Origin: Betaproteobacteria bacterium
Lineage (GTDB): Bacteria > Pseudomonadota > Gammaproteobacteria > Burkholderiales > JAEUOS01
Assembly (NCBI GenBank): GCA_028292405.1
Contig: JAQGMJ010000087.1
Location: forward strand, 1-64,000
DNA length: 64,000 bases
Direction of reading: 5' to 3'
The translations under genes and the position numbers were made by a program. The notes below the pieces were generated by a model. It searched no databases and was not told the origin of the DNA. It saw only the letters and a list, made by a program, of their open reading frames with translations. Below, piece after piece: positions 26,577 to 35,873 of this stretch. Numbering within the stretch: the stretch's first letter is position 1; each line of letters begins with the position of its first letter.

Positions 26577-28360
26577 AACGCATCGCCCTGATCGGCATGC
26601 CCAACACGGGCAAGTCGACGCTCTTCAACCGCGTCACCGGCGCCTCCGCGCGCGTCGGCAACTGGCCCGGCATCACGGTCGACTTGATGACCGCGAAAAT
26701 CCTGGTCGGCGCCCACATGGCCGAAGTGGTCGACCTGCCGGGCATCTATGACCTGCACGGCTATTCGGACGACGAGGCCGTGGTGCGCCGGTTCCTCGAG
26801 ACCACGCCTACCGACCTGGTGCTGTTGATCGTCAACGCGGTGCAGATCGAGCGCCAGATGACCCTGGCCCTGCAGGTGCGCGCGCTCGGCCTGCCCTGCA
26901 TGCTGCTGCTCAACATGGCCGACGAGGCGCGCAAGTTCGGCATCACCATCGACACCGAAAAGCTCTCCGAGGCGCTGGCCATGCCGGTGGCCCTGATCTC
27001 CGCCAAGTACGGCGAAGGCCAGCCGGCAGCGCTGAAAAAAATCGGCCATGCCCTCGACACCCCGCGCGAGGCAGGCACCGCGAAACTCGACGCACTGATC
27101 ACGCCCGAGCAGATCGAGCGCGAGACCACGGCCGCCCTGCACCAGGCCGTACACGTGCCGGCGCGCCTGCCCGAGCACCTGAGCGACAAGCTGGACCGCG
27201 TGGTGCTGCACCCCGCCTTCGGCCTGCCGCTTTTCTTCCTCTGCATGCTGCTGCTGTTCCAGGCGGTGTTCCTGCTTGGCACGCCGCTGCAAAGCGCGAT
27301 GACCTGGCTGTTCGACCACGCCAGGACGCTGGTGGTCGAGCCGGCGGTGCATCCCCTGCCGGAATTCGTCCAGGGCTTTTTGCTCGACGGCATCTGGTCG
27401 GGTTTGTCCACTGTCGCCGCCTTCGTGCCGCTGATCGTGCTGTTCTTCCTGTTCATGGCGCTGGTGGAAGACTCCGGCTATCTCTCGCGCGCGGCGTTCC
27501 TGACCGACGCGCTGATGTCGCGCCTGGGGCTGGACGGGCGCAGCTTCGTGATGATCCTGATGGGTTTCGGCTGCAATGTGCCGGCCATCATGGGAACGCG
27601 GGTGATGCGCTCGCGCCCGCACCGTTTGCTGTCGATGCTGGTGATCCCGCTGTCGCTGTGCTCGGCGCGCCTGCAGGTGTTCCTGTTTTTGATCGCGGCG
27701 ATGTTCAGCCCGCGCAACGCGCCCTGGGTATTGTTTTCGCTCTACCTGATGAGCTTCGTCACCGCCATCCTGACGGCGCTGATCTTCAAGAGGAAGTATC
27801 ACAGCACCGAGCCCTTCGTGATCGAACTGCCGCCCTACCGCCTGCCCACGCTGATGCAAATATGGCTGCGCGGCTGGATGGAGGTGCGCCACTTCTTGCA
27901 CCGGGCGACGAAGATGATCGTCATCGGCGTGGTGTGCGTATGGATTCTTACCCACGTGCCGTTCAACGCAGTCCCGGCCGGGCCGGACACCCTGGCCGGC
28001 ATGCTGGGCCGCGCGCTGCAGCCCCTCCTCGCCCCGATCGGCATCGACACCAAGTTGACGGTGGCGCTGATGTTCGGCTTCATCGCCAAGGAAATCGTCA
28101 TCGGCGCTTTCGCCGTGATCTACGGCATGCAGGGCGATACATTGGCCAGCCACATGGCGACGCAAATGGACTGGGTGCAGGCGGTGAGCTTCATGCTCTT
28201 CACCCTGATCTACACGCCCTGCGTTTCCACCATCGCGGCCATCCGCGCCGAATCCAAGAGCGCCAGATTCACCCTGCTCTCGGTCGCCTGGCCGCTGGTG
28301 CTGGCGTGGCTGGTGTCGTTCATCTTCTACCAGTCGGCGCGCTTTCTGCTGGGGCACTGA
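26573..28360 (+). CDS. feoB: Ferrous iron transporter FeoB
   Basis: Inner-membrane Fe(II) importer with an N-terminal G-protein domain; 595 residues, shorter than the about 770 of E. coli FeoB. GTPase motifs: G1 GMPNTGKST (8-16), G3 DLPGIYDL, G4 NMAD, G5 SAKYGEG. The helical GDI part (about 165-210) is short, which explains much of the length difference. The membrane part has the paired Gate regions (EDSGYLSRAAFLTDALM with GFGCNVPAIMGTR, and a C-terminal repeat around TLIYTPCVSTIAA). No feoC follows. It is regulated with feoA by the upstream Fur box. Confidence 0.95.
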   Translation: MKRIALIGMPNTGKSTLFNRVTGASARVGNWPGITVDLMTAKILVGAHMAEVVDLPGIYDLHGYSDDEAVVRRFLETTPTDLVLLIVNAVQIERQMTLALQVRALGLPCMLLLNMADEARKFGITIDTEKLSEALAMPVALISAKYGEGQPAALKKIGHALDTPREAGTAKLDALITPEQIERETTAALHQAVHVPARLPEHLSDKLDRVVLHPAFGLPLFFLCMLLLFQAVFLLGTPLQSAMTWLFDHARTLVVEPAVHPLPEFVQGFLLDGIWSGLSTVAAFVPLIVLFFLFMALVEDSGYLSRAAFLTDALMSRLGLDGRSFVMILMGFGCNVPAIMGTRVMRSRPHRLLSMLVIPLSLCSARLQVFLFLIAAMFSPRNAPWVLFSLYLMSFVTAILTALIFKRKYHSTEPFVIELPPYRLPTLMQIWLRGWMEVRHFLHRATKMIVIGVVCVWILTHVPFNAVPAGPDTLAGMLGRALQPLLAPIGIDTKLTVALMFGFIAKEIVIGAFAVIYGMQGDTLASHMATQMDWVQAVSFMLFTLIYTPCVSTIAAIRAESKSARFTLLSVAWPLVLAWLVSFIFYQSARFLLGH

Positions 28361-28370
28361 AGGCCGCGGC

Positions 28371-28389
28371 GATTACCCGCCGGGTAATC
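28371..28389. promoter_or_regulatory. 19-bp perfect palindrome, operator for the XRE regulator
   Basis: GATTACCCGCCGGGTAATC is an exact inverted repeat around a central C, placed 22 bp before the -10 candidate TATAGT (28411-28416). That position overlaps or adjoins the -35 region, as expected for autorepression by the downstream XRE protein. Confidence 0.65.
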
Positions 28390-28423
28390 GCACCATCGCG
28401 AACGCCGCGCTATAGTGCGCCGG

Positions 28424-29299
28424 ATGAACCGCACCGCCGCCGCGCCACATCAACCCGCCGTCACCGCGCTGGATTCTTTCGGCGACTTGTTGCGCTATTG
28501 GCGCGCCAAGCGCGGCCTCTCGCAACTTGATCTGGCGGGCGAGGCCGCGATCTCGCAGCGCCACCTGAGCTTTCTCGAATCCGGCCGCTCCCAGCCCAGC
28601 CGCGAAATGGTGCTGAAGCTCGGCCTGGTGCTGGATGTTCCGCTGCGCCAGAGGAATATGATGCTGGGTGCCGCCGGCTTCGCCGCTGCCTACAGCGAGC
28701 GCAACCTCACCGACCCGGAACTGCGCGAAGTGAAGCAGGCGCTGGACTTCATGCTGGCGCAGGCCGAGCCCTTTCCCGCCATCGTGGTCGACCGCCTGTG
28801 GAACCTGGTGATGACCAACGAGGCCGCCGGCGTGATGATGCAGTGGCTCGCCGGCGCACCGTCACCGGCAACAAAAAACGCGACGAACCATGGCGAAGGC
28901 GAGATCAACATCATCCAGCTGCTGCTGCACCCGCAGGGCGTGCGCAACCACGTCGTCAACTGGCGCGAGGTGGCGGGCGACGTGATCCACTGGATCCACC
29001 GCGAAGCCATCGCCGAAGGGCCGGCCGGCCCGGCGCATGCGCTGCTCGACGAGTTGTTAAAGATCGACGGCATTCCGGCCGACTGGCGCACCCCCTACCT
29101 GGAGTCGCGCGTCGTGCCCTTCCTGCCGCTGGTGCTCAGGCGCGACAGCGTCGAGCTGAGACTCTTCACCACCATCACCACTCTGGGCACGCCGCACGAC
29201 GTCACCCTGCACGAACTGAGGATGGAAAGTTTCTTCCCCGCCGACGAAGCGACCGCGGCGTGGTTTCGCGCGCGGCGCAAGCCGGCCAAAAATGGCTGA
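28424..29299 (+). CDS. XRE-family regulator with MmyB-like ligand-binding domain
   Basis: A 291-residue DNA-binding protein. A helix-turn-helix domain spans about 20-78 (LRYWRAKRGLSQLDLAGEAAISQRHLSFLESGRSQPS). A MmyB-type PAS-like ligand domain (about 105-280, PFPAIVVDRLWNLVMTNEAAG...) is common in actinobacterial and proteobacterial single-gene repressors. The start ATG 28424 lies about 8 nt after a TATAGT -10 box, so the mRNA may be leaderless. A 19-bp palindrome sits just upstream. These regulators usually control a neighbouring oxidoreductase; here none is adjacent in the expected divergent position. Confidence 0.88.
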   Translation: MNRTAAAPHQPAVTALDSFGDLLRYWRAKRGLSQLDLAGEAAISQRHLSFLESGRSQPSREMVLKLGLVLDVPLRQRNMMLGAAGFAAAYSERNLTDPELREVKQALDFMLAQAEPFPAIVVDRLWNLVMTNEAAGVMMQWLAGAPSPATKNATNHGEGEINIIQLLLHPQGVRNHVVNWREVAGDVIHWIHREAIAEGPAGPAHALLDELLKIDGIPADWRTPYLESRVVPFLPLVLRRDSVELRLFTTITTLGTPHDVTLHELRMESFFPADEATAAWFRARRKPAKNG

Positions 29300-29654
29300 T
29301 GCGCCTCGCGGCGGCTCCGACAACGTCTGTGGTCATCGCGCAAAAAAGACGGTAAATGATGGTGTTTTTTTAGAAAACGCCGAGTGCGATTCGCCAAACA
29401 ACAGTAAACAACAGGTTTTTTCGCAAACTCGCGCCGCTATCAACACAGACGTTGTAGCACCGCTTCGCGGGATTTTTTCGGGCATGCAGGCAAAGGCGGC
29501 AGGCTGGAAACCCTGGGCACCAAGCCAGGCAAGCACGGCTCATCGACTATCCTGCCGGCGCATAAATAGCGCCAGCCCTGGTTACCAAGATACGCGAAAC
29601 CAGTCGCGTGTCAAGCGACGGCGCCGCCTTGCACGGCGCCGTTTTTCGCTACGT
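29300..29654. other. 355-bp convergent intergenic region with two hairpins
   Basis: No gene. Two hairpins followed by T-runs face the forward strand: a weak CCGC-TTC-GCGG then GATTTTTT (29460-29478), and a stronger ACGGCGCC/GGCGCCGT stem with T-run at 29618-29646. Both could stop transcription from the XRE gene; the second is 9 bp from the stop of the convergent LivK-like gene. Confidence 0.6.
29618..29646 (+). terminator. Intrinsic terminator
   Basis: 8-bp all-GC-rich stem ACGGCGCC/GGCGCCGT with 9-nt loop and following TTTT. Confidence 0.65.
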
Positions 29655-30782
29655 CTAGCGCAGGAACTTGCCGTCGCGCCCGACGATGGTCAGCTCGACA
29701 TAGCGCCGCCCGACGTGGTCCGGGCCGAAGTTGACGACTTCGCCGCCGAGGTCGTAGTCGTGCATGTTCTCAAGCGCGGCGATCAGCTTGTCGCGTGTCA
29801 GGTCGCGGCCGGCGCGGCGCAGGCCCTCGACCAGCACGCGCGCCGAGATGTAGCCTTCGATGCCGGAGTAGCCGCCGTCGGCCAGGCCGGCTTTTTTCAG
29901 CATCGCCTGGTAGTCGCGCGTCAGGCCCATGGTCTTGTCCAGCGGCGAAGGGACGATCTGCGCCACCACCAGGCCGTAGGCCTTCTCGCCGACTTCCTTG
30001 TAGATGCCTTCGACCACCATGATCGACCAGGTGAACACCTGCGGCCGCACCGGGAGCTTGACGAACTCCTTGTAGAACTCGGCGCCGGGACCTGCTACAG
30101 AGGTGAGGATCACCACCTGCGGGTCGGCCTTCGCCAGCTTGTCCACCGCGCCTTTGGCCTCGCCCGGCTTGAAGCCGATCTGCGCGACAGACTTGATGCC
30201 CTGCTTGCCCAGTGCGGCTTCGGCCAGGTCGCGGCCTTCGCGGCCGGCGCCCTCGTCGCTGTAGACGATGGCGACGCGGCTGAGACCAGTGATCTTCATG
30301 TGCTCGGCCATCTTGGCGAATTCGTCGGTGTAGCTGGCCTTGAGGTGGAACATGTATTTGTTCGGCTTACGCAAACTGTCGGCGCCCGAGGTGGTGCCCA
30401 GCAGCGGCACTTGCGCGGCGGTGATCACAGGCAGCACGGCCTGGGTCTGCGGCCCGCCGGACTGCGAGAACATGACGAACACGTGCTCGTCGTTGATCAG
30501 CCGGTTGGCGTTGGCCACGGCCTTCTTCGGGTCGAAACCGTCGTCCAGGTTGACCAGCTTGATGCGCCGGCCGTTGATGCCGCCGGCGGCGTTGACCTGG
30601 TCGATGTAGGTGGTCATGCCCTCGGTGGCCGGCTTCATGCGGGTGGCGATCGGGCCGGTCATGGCGGCGCTGCGGCCGATGACGATCGTGTCGGCGCTGA
30701 CGCCGGGAACAGCCTCGGCGGCTGCGTGACCCATGATTGTCCAGGCCAGCAGGCCGCAGACCAAGGTGGCGAACTTGCGCAT
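29655..30782 (-). CDS. LivK-like ABC-transporter substrate-binding protein, orphan
   Basis: Periplasmic binding protein of 375 residues with a Sec signal peptide (MRKFATLVCGLLAWTIMGHAAAEA). The mature part has the type I binding-protein fold of the branched-chain amino acid/amide family: VIGRSAAMTGPIATRMKPATEGMTTYIDQVNAAGGINGR, DPKKAVANANRLI, and LGTTSGADSLRKPNKYMFHLKASY near the hinge. The ligand cannot be read from sequence. No permease or ATPase genes of the Liv type are adjacent, so it may borrow a transporter encoded elsewhere or act as a sensor. Confidence 0.9.
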   Translation of the reverse strand: MRKFATLVCGLLAWTIMGHAAAEAVPGVSADTIVIGRSAAMTGPIATRMKPATEGMTTYIDQVNAAGGINGRRIKLVNLDDGFDPKKAVANANRLINDEHVFVMFSQSGGPQTQAVLPVITAAQVPLLGTTSGADSLRKPNKYMFHLKASYTDEFAKMAEHMKITGLSRVAIVYSDEGAGREGRDLAEAALGKQGIKSVAQIGFKPGEAKGAVDKLAKADPQVVILTSVAGPGAEFYKEFVKLPVRPQVFTWSIMVVEGIYKEVGEKAYGLVVAQIVPSPLDKTMGLTRDYQAMLKKAGLADGGYSGIEGYISARVLVEGLRRAGRDLTRDKLIAALENMHDYDLGGEVVNFGPDHVGRRYVELTIVGRDGKFLR

Positions 30783-31165
30783 TCTTGTTACCCTTTTTTG
30801 GCGCGCGGACGCCCCTGCTCAAGGCCGCCGCGGCATTTTCCCTAAAAACAAATACATTCCCTCTCGTTATATAGTAATTGACGCGCCCACAGGAGCCCGT
30901 AACTTTTTTCAACTAGTACGGACAAGATAGCCTGTGTTTTCAATAACCTGCCTATTTTTTGAGCATGCCATAGGCATTTTCGTCCTAGCCAACTCATCCG
31001 AAAAGACAAGACGCTGGAGCGTGCGCGGACAGTGTCAGGCGCCACGTGGCCATGACCGCGGTTTTCGACTTTTTAGTGCTGCGGGACGCGCAAACCATGC
31101 GTCGCTTGAAGCCACGCCATGCGCAACCCGGCGGACGGGTCGCGCGTGGCGGGGACCGCCGGGCC
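30783..31165. other. 383-bp region upstream of the LivK-like gene
   Basis: No gene is supported. The first 150 bp are markedly AT-richer than the surroundings and include TATATAG (around 30869-30875), consistent with the promoter of the leftward gene. No clear hexamer pair was found. No repeat was recognised. Confidence 0.35.
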
Positions 31166-32155
31166 CTACTCCGGCTCGACGCCGGCGGCCTTGAGGACCC
31201 TGCCCATCTCGGGCGCTTCGGCTTTGGCGCGGGCCAGCACGTCTTCCGGCTTGGAAGACACCGCGACGATGCCCAGGCCGAGGTAGCGGTCCTGCACCTC
31301 TTTGGTCTGCAGCACCTTGGCGATGTCCGCGTTCAGGCGGTTGACGATGGCCGGCGGCGTGCCCTTGGGCGCGAGGATGGCCCACCAGCCCTGCGGCATC
31401 GGCTTGGAGACGCCGGCCTCGACGAAGGTCGGCACGTCGGGCAGGATAGGCGAGCGCTTCTCGGTGGTGACGGCCAGCGCGCGCAGCTTGCCGCCCTTGA
31501 TCTGCGGCACCGCCGGGACCATGTCGGAGAACACGATGTCGACCTGGCCGGCCACCAGGTCGGTGACGGCCTGGATGGTGCCCTTGTAGGGCACGTGGAC
31601 GATGTTCACGCCGGTGATCGACTTGAACACCTCGCCCAGCACGTGGGCCGGGGTGCCACGGCCCCCTGAGCCGAAGTTAAGGGTGCCGGGTTTTGCTTTG
31701 GCCAGCGCGATCAGCTCGTTCAGGCTATTGGCCGGCACCTTGGGGTTGACCACCACCACGCTGCCGGCCGAGGCCACCAGCGAGATGGGGGCGTAATCGT
31801 TGAACGGGTCGTAGCCCAGGCGCTTGTAGAGAAACTGGTTGGTCTGCAGCGCCGGGTTGGCGGTGAGCACCAGGGTATAGCCGTCGGGGGCGGACTTGGC
31901 GGCCAGTTCCTGGCCGATGTTGCCGCCGGCGCCGGGGTGGTTTTCCACCGCCAGCGTCTGGCCCAGGGTCTCGCCCAGCTTTTGCGCCAGCACGCGCGCC
32001 AGCACGTCGGTAGTGCCGCCGGGCGGATAGGGGGCGATGAACTTGATTGTCTTGACCGGATAGTTCTGCGCCAGGGCCGGTGCGGCGCCAAGGGTCAGCG
32101 CGGCGCCCAGCGTGACGGAAAGCGCCGCGCCGAGGGAGCGGAATTCGAGGGCCAT
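31166..32155 (-). CDS. Bug-family (TctC-like) periplasmic binding protein
   Basis: A 329-residue exported receptor; the start at ATG 32155 has an AAGAGA site. A signal peptide ending GAAPALAQ is followed by NYPVKTIKFIAPYPPGGTTDVLARVLAQKL, the hallmark of Bug proteins (tripartite tricarboxylate transporter receptors), which bind carboxylic acids. VPYKGTIQAVTDLVAGQVDIVFSD and VPTFVEAG are further family signatures. Burkholderiales carry many such genes without the TctAB membrane pair, as is the case here. Confidence 0.93.
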   Translation of the reverse strand: MALEFRSLGAALSVTLGAALTLGAAPALAQNYPVKTIKFIAPYPPGGTTDVLARVLAQKLGETLGQTLAVENHPGAGGNIGQELAAKSAPDGYTLVLTANPALQTNQFLYKRLGYDPFNDYAPISLVASAGSVVVVNPKVPANSLNELIALAKAKPGTLNFGSGGRGTPAHVLGEVFKSITGVNIVHVPYKGTIQAVTDLVAGQVDIVFSDMVPAVPQIKGGKLRALAVTTEKRSPILPDVPTFVEAGVSKPMPQGWWAILAPKGTPPAIVNRLNADIAKVLQTKEVQDRYLGLGIVAVSSKPEDVLARAKAEAPEMGRVLKAAGVEPE

Positions 32156-32276
32156 GTTTGTCTCTTCCCTATGGATTCTGAAAGCGGGTTTCAAAAGCCC
32201 GCGAAGCTTACCCGAAAACGCCGAAAAATCGGCCTTTTTGCACTGATGGGCGGCATCACCGATGCCGCGCGCGGCT

Positions 32277-32783
32277 TCAGGCGGGCGGCCGGCGAAAGCG
32301 CAGCATCAGCGTGCCGGCCCAGGCAGCCATGCCGATGCCGAACAGGCCCATGGTCCAGGCAAAGCTGCCGTTGTCCAGGCGCTGCGCGGCATCGCCCATG
32401 TTGGCGGCAACCACCAGCCGGTGCACCCCGGACATCAACAGCAGCAGCAGGCAGCCGAGCCAGAAACCGTGGCCACTCAAAAAGGCCAGGCTTTGCGCAC
32501 GCCGCTCCGGCGCCATCCAGTAGTCCTTGTTCGGCAGGTTGACGCGGGTGGGGATCAGCGCCGGCAGGACGGCGACGATCAGCGCCGTGCCCAGCGGCAC
32601 GCCGAGGCCGAATTCGAGCAGGAACTGGCGATAGCCTTCGCGCGTCATGAAGCCGTTGGCGCTGCCGTCGGCGGCGAAGTGCACGGCTATGCGGTCCGGC
32701 ATGACGCCGGTGCCGGAAAAAAAGTAGGCCGCGGTGGCCACCAGCAAGGCGGCAAACACCAGCAGGGGAACCCAGAATTTCAT
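32277..32783 (-). CDS. DUF1648/SdpI-like membrane protein
   Basis: A 168-residue inner-membrane protein with an N-terminal helix (FWVPLLVFAALLVATAAYFF), then the DUF1648 signature GVMPDRIAVHFAADGSANGFM, and three further helices. The SdpI immunity family of Bacillus contains this domain, but here the role is unknown. The start at ATG 32783 follows a GGGAGACGG site; an upstream extension to 32873 is unlikely to be translated. It is divergent from the TPR/glycosyltransferase-like gene. Confidence 0.75.
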   Translation of the reverse strand: MKFWVPLLVFAALLVATAAYFFSGTGVMPDRIAVHFAADGSANGFMTREGYRQFLLEFGLGVPLGTALIVAVLPALIPTRVNLPNKDYWMAPERRAQSLAFLSGHGFWLGCLLLLLMSGVHRLVVAANMGDAAQRLDNGSFAWTMGLFGIGMAAWAGTLMLRFRRPPA

Positions 32784-33051
32784 CACCGTCTCCCAACAGT
32801 TTTCTTTGGCGCAGCATACGCCGGCGGCGCGGCGCCTGCACGCGCGCCGCGGGCCGCCATGGACCAATGGCATTGGACGCGCGGGATCTCCGCGGCGCGC
32901 GAATGATCTGCGCTAGAATCGGCGCGTGGGTGTCCGGCGATCCGGCCGCGCGCGGCGGCCTTGCCTGGTCACGCCGCGAAGCCGGGCAAAAGCCGCACCG
33001 GCCCGCGCAAACCGCGCCCGACACGGCCCTGCAATCATTCCATTCCCGTTC

Positions 33052-34455
33052 ATGCTCCGTTCGCTGTTCAAGTCGTCGAAGACGCCTGCCCCAGAGGCGG
33101 CGGCGCAGCCCGAATTGTCGCCGCCCGAGCTGCCGCAAAGCGCCCCGGCGGGTACGATGACGCAATCGTTGACCGTGGCGGCGGCGGTGATGGCGGTAAA
33201 CGCCTTGGTCCAGGCCACCGGCGGCGACGCCTGGCCCACGGCACTGGCGCAGGCCCGGGAGGCTCACCTGGCGAACCCCGACGATCTGCAGGCCCTGCTG
33301 CTGCTCGCCGGCCTGCTGCTGCCGGAACAGCCGGCGCAGGCCGGCGAGCTGTATGCGCGCGCGGTGGCGCGGTACCCGGCATCGTCCCTGCTGCTCTATT
33401 CGCTGAGCATGGCCCTGCAGCGCCAGCAGCGCATCGAAGAGGCGACCGCGGCGATGCGCCTGGTGGTGGCGGCCGAGCCGCAGATCGCGGAGTACCGCTT
33501 TGCCCTGTCGATGCAATTGTTTCTCGGCGGCAAGTATCGCGAGGGGTTTTTCCACTTTCGCGCCCGCAAGGACGCACGTGCGCAGCCCTGGGCCAGCCTG
33601 TTGCCGGCATGGGGCGGCGAATCGCTTGAAGGCCGGCGCCTGGTGGTGTGGACCGACTGGGGCGGGCTGGGCGACGAACTGCTGTTCGCGCGCTATATCA
33701 CGGAGGTGCATCGCCGCTACCGGCCGGCCGCGCTCTACGTCAGTTGCACCACGCAGGACCGGCGCCTGTTCAGCCGCATCGAAGGCGTCACCGAGGCCTT
33801 CGACCAGGGCGGGGTGTTCGAACTGGATTGCCATGCGGCCCTGCTCGACCTGCCGTGCATTTTCGGCACCGACCTCGACAGCATTCCGGCGCCGCTGCCC
33901 TACCTGCACCCCGACCCCGAGGATGTCGCGCGCTGGGCCGCGCGTCTGAAGGATATGCGCGGGCTGAAGGTGGGTTTGTGCTGGGGCGCCGGTTTTCACC
34001 GCGATACGGAGTTGTTCGACGCGGCGCGCCGCATCAAGTCTCTGCAGATCGAAATGCTGGCCGGGATGTGCGCCATCGAGGGCGTTACCCTGATCAGCCT
34101 GCAAAAGGGCGTGGCCCTGCCGCAACTGGCGGCCTCGAAATTGCCGGTCCACGACTTCGACGCCGACTTGCGGGACATGGCCGATACAGCGGCGCTGGCG
34201 GCGAACCTGGATTTGATCGTCACGGTGGACACCTCGGTGGCGCACCTGGCGGGCGGCCTGAACCGGCCGGCGCTGGTGCTGTTGCCCTACAGCAGCGGCA
34301 GCTTCTGGCTGATGCACACCGAGCGCTCGCCCTGGTACCCCGGCGTTCGCCTGATCCGCCAGCAAAGCGAGGGCAACTGGGCCGGGGTGGCGGCGCGCGC
34401 CACCGCCCTGCTGCGCGGCTACGCGGCGCGCGGCGCGGTGGACCTGTTTGCCTGA
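33052..34455 (+). CDS. TPR protein with glycosyltransferase-like C-terminal domain
   Basis: A 467-residue soluble protein starting at ATG 33052. Residues about 40-175 form tetratricopeptide-like helix pairs (AREAHLANPDDLQALLLLAGLLL, ARYPASSLLLYSLSMALQRQQRIEEATAAMRLVV). The C-terminal domain (about 190-460) has WTDWGGLGDELLFARYI and VDTSVAHLAGGLNRPALVLLPY, the pattern of the heptosyltransferase-like half in TPR-glycosyltransferases. It may add a sugar to a protein or envelope component. The HAD-like gene follows 4 bp after the stop. Confidence 0.8.
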   Translation: MLRSLFKSSKTPAPEAAAQPELSPPELPQSAPAGTMTQSLTVAAAVMAVNALVQATGGDAWPTALAQAREAHLANPDDLQALLLLAGLLLPEQPAQAGELYARAVARYPASSLLLYSLSMALQRQQRIEEATAAMRLVVAAEPQIAEYRFALSMQLFLGGKYREGFFHFRARKDARAQPWASLLPAWGGESLEGRRLVVWTDWGGLGDELLFARYITEVHRRYRPAALYVSCTTQDRRLFSRIEGVTEAFDQGGVFELDCHAALLDLPCIFGTDLDSIPAPLPYLHPDPEDVARWAARLKDMRGLKVGLCWGAGFHRDTELFDAARRIKSLQIEMLAGMCAIEGVTLISLQKGVALPQLAASKLPVHDFDADLRDMADTAALAANLDLIVTVDTSVAHLAGGLNRPALVLLPYSSGSFWLMHTERSPWYPGVRLIRQQSEGNWAGVAARATALLRGYAARGAVDLFA

Positions 34456-34459
34456 AGGC

Positions 34460-34927
34460 ATGCGCGAATTTCCGGTGATCCTGTTCCTCGATTTCGACGG
34501 CGTGCTGCATCCGGTGGGCGGCGTGCCCGAGCGCCAGCGCATGGGCAAGCTGCCGCTGCTGGAGGCGCTGCTGCGCGAGCCGGGGCTGGAGGGGGTGGGC
34601 ATCGTCATCTCTTCCACCTGGCGGGTGATCCATACGGCGGCGCAACTGCGCAGCCTGTTCGCCCCCGACATGCGCGAGCGGGTGCTGGGCTGCACGCCGC
34701 AGCTGGAGCAGCACCGCACGCCGCATCGCCGCTACGAGGACATCAGCGCCTGGCTGCGGGCGCATCCGGCGATCCGCGAGTGGGTCGCGCTGGACGACGA
34801 CTTCCACGGCTTTGCGCCGGAGGCGCATGCGCGCACGGTGTTCACCAATTCCGATACCGGGCTGACGCCGCGCGATATCGACGTACTGCGCGCACGCCTC
34901 TTGCAGGCGGCGGGCGCGGACGCATGA
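34460..34927 (+). CDS. HAD-like hydrolase domain protein
   Basis: A 155-residue protein beginning MREFPVILFLDFDGVLHPVGG, with the HAD nucleophile pair DFDG at its start, then ISSTWR (second motif) and VALDDDFHGF (acidic motif). This compact form without a cap matches the HAD domain found in Swiss-Army-Knife RNA-repair proteins, but here it stands alone. The start ATG 34460 lies 4 bp after the TPR/glycosyltransferase gene, so the two are probably coupled. The substrate is unknown. Confidence 0.8.
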   Translation: MREFPVILFLDFDGVLHPVGGVPERQRMGKLPLLEALLREPGLEGVGIVISSTWRVIHTAAQLRSLFAPDMRERVLGCTPQLEQHRTPHRRYEDISAWLRAHPAIREWVALDDDFHGFAPEAHARTVFTNSDTGLTPRDIDVLRARLLQAAGADA

Positions 34928-34934
34928 GCAGACG

Positions 34935-35831
34935 ATGAAGGCGCTGCGCTGGCTGTGGGCGCATCCGCTTTACCTGGTGTGGACCGCGCCGCTCCTGTGG
35001 GCGACCAACATCACCATGGGGCGGGCGGTGGCAGCGACGTTTCCGCCGGTCTCCCTCACGCTATTGCGCTGGTTCGTCGCCATCGCGGTGCTGCTGCCCT
35101 TTATCTGGCCGCGGGTGCGGGCGCAGGCGCCGCTGCTGCTACGCCATTGGAAGCTGATCGGCTTTACCGGCGCCCTGGGCATGGCGGGCTACAGCGCGCT
35201 GGCCTACCTGGCGCTGCGCACCACCACGGCGGCCAATGTCGCCTTCATCAACTCGGTGGTGCCGCTGCTGGTGCCGCTGTTCATGTATTTCATCGCGCGC
35301 GAGCCGATGCCTGCGCGCGCCTACGCCGGCATCGCCGTGTCGTTTTGCGGGGTGGGCTGGATCATCGCGCGCGGCGACCCGGCCAACCTGGCGCAGCTTT
35401 CGTTCACGCGCGGCGACCTGATCACCCTGCTGGCGGTGGCGATGTACGCGCTGTATTCGGTGCTGATCCGCAAGAAGCCGCGCGAGCTCGACCTGCTGGT
35501 GTACCTGTTCGGCGGCATGATCGGCGCGATCGTCTCGCTGCTGCCTTTTGTCGCGCTGGAGCTGGCGCTGGGCGCGCGCATCCCCACTGACGCGAAGTCG
35601 CTGGCGGCGCTGCTGTACATCGGCGTGGTGATTTCGCTGGGCTCCTACCTGATGTGGAACTATTGCGTGGTGACCCTGGGGCCGGCGGTGACCGGGCCGG
35701 CGTATCACCTGGTGGCGGTGTTCACGCCGGTGGTCGCGTATGTGTTTCTCGGCGAGAGGCTGATGGATTACCACTACGCCGGCATCGCGCTGATTCTCAC
35801 CGGCGTATTCATCGCGACGCGGCCGAGGTAG
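34935..35831 (+). CDS. EamA/DMT-family transporter
   Basis: Ten-helix inner-membrane exporter of 298 residues with two EamA repeats (about 12-140 and 155-296): LLWATNITMGRAVAATFPPVSLTLLRW in the first, and GDLITLLAVAMYALYSVLIRK in the second. Such proteins usually export amino acids or other metabolites; the substrate is not predictable. It follows the HAD-like gene after 7 bp and is the last gene of a forward trio. Confidence 0.92.
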   Translation: MKALRWLWAHPLYLVWTAPLLWATNITMGRAVAATFPPVSLTLLRWFVAIAVLLPFIWPRVRAQAPLLLRHWKLIGFTGALGMAGYSALAYLALRTTTAANVAFINSVVPLLVPLFMYFIAREPMPARAYAGIAVSFCGVGWIIARGDPANLAQLSFTRGDLITLLAVAMYALYSVLIRKKPRELDLLVYLFGGMIGAIVSLLPFVALELALGARIPTDAKSLAALLYIGVVISLGSYLMWNYCVVTLGPAVTGPAYHLVAVFTPVVAYVFLGERLMDYHYAGIALILTGVFIATRPR

Positions 35832-35873
35832 CAACCCGAGCGGCCGGGGTCAAGCCGGCCACCTGAGCCGCGC

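Noticed and set aside
26252-28357. A 701-codon minus-strand frame opposite feoAB
   Set aside because: Low-complexity His/Gln/Arg protein with no family; feoA and feoB are unambiguous.
29292-30845. A 517-codon forward frame opposite the LivK-like gene
   Set aside because: Antisense shadow; the opposite strand has a signal peptide and family motifs.
32191-34719. An 842-codon minus-strand frame across four genes
   Set aside because: It spans well-supported genes in both directions and is Arg/Gln/His-rich.
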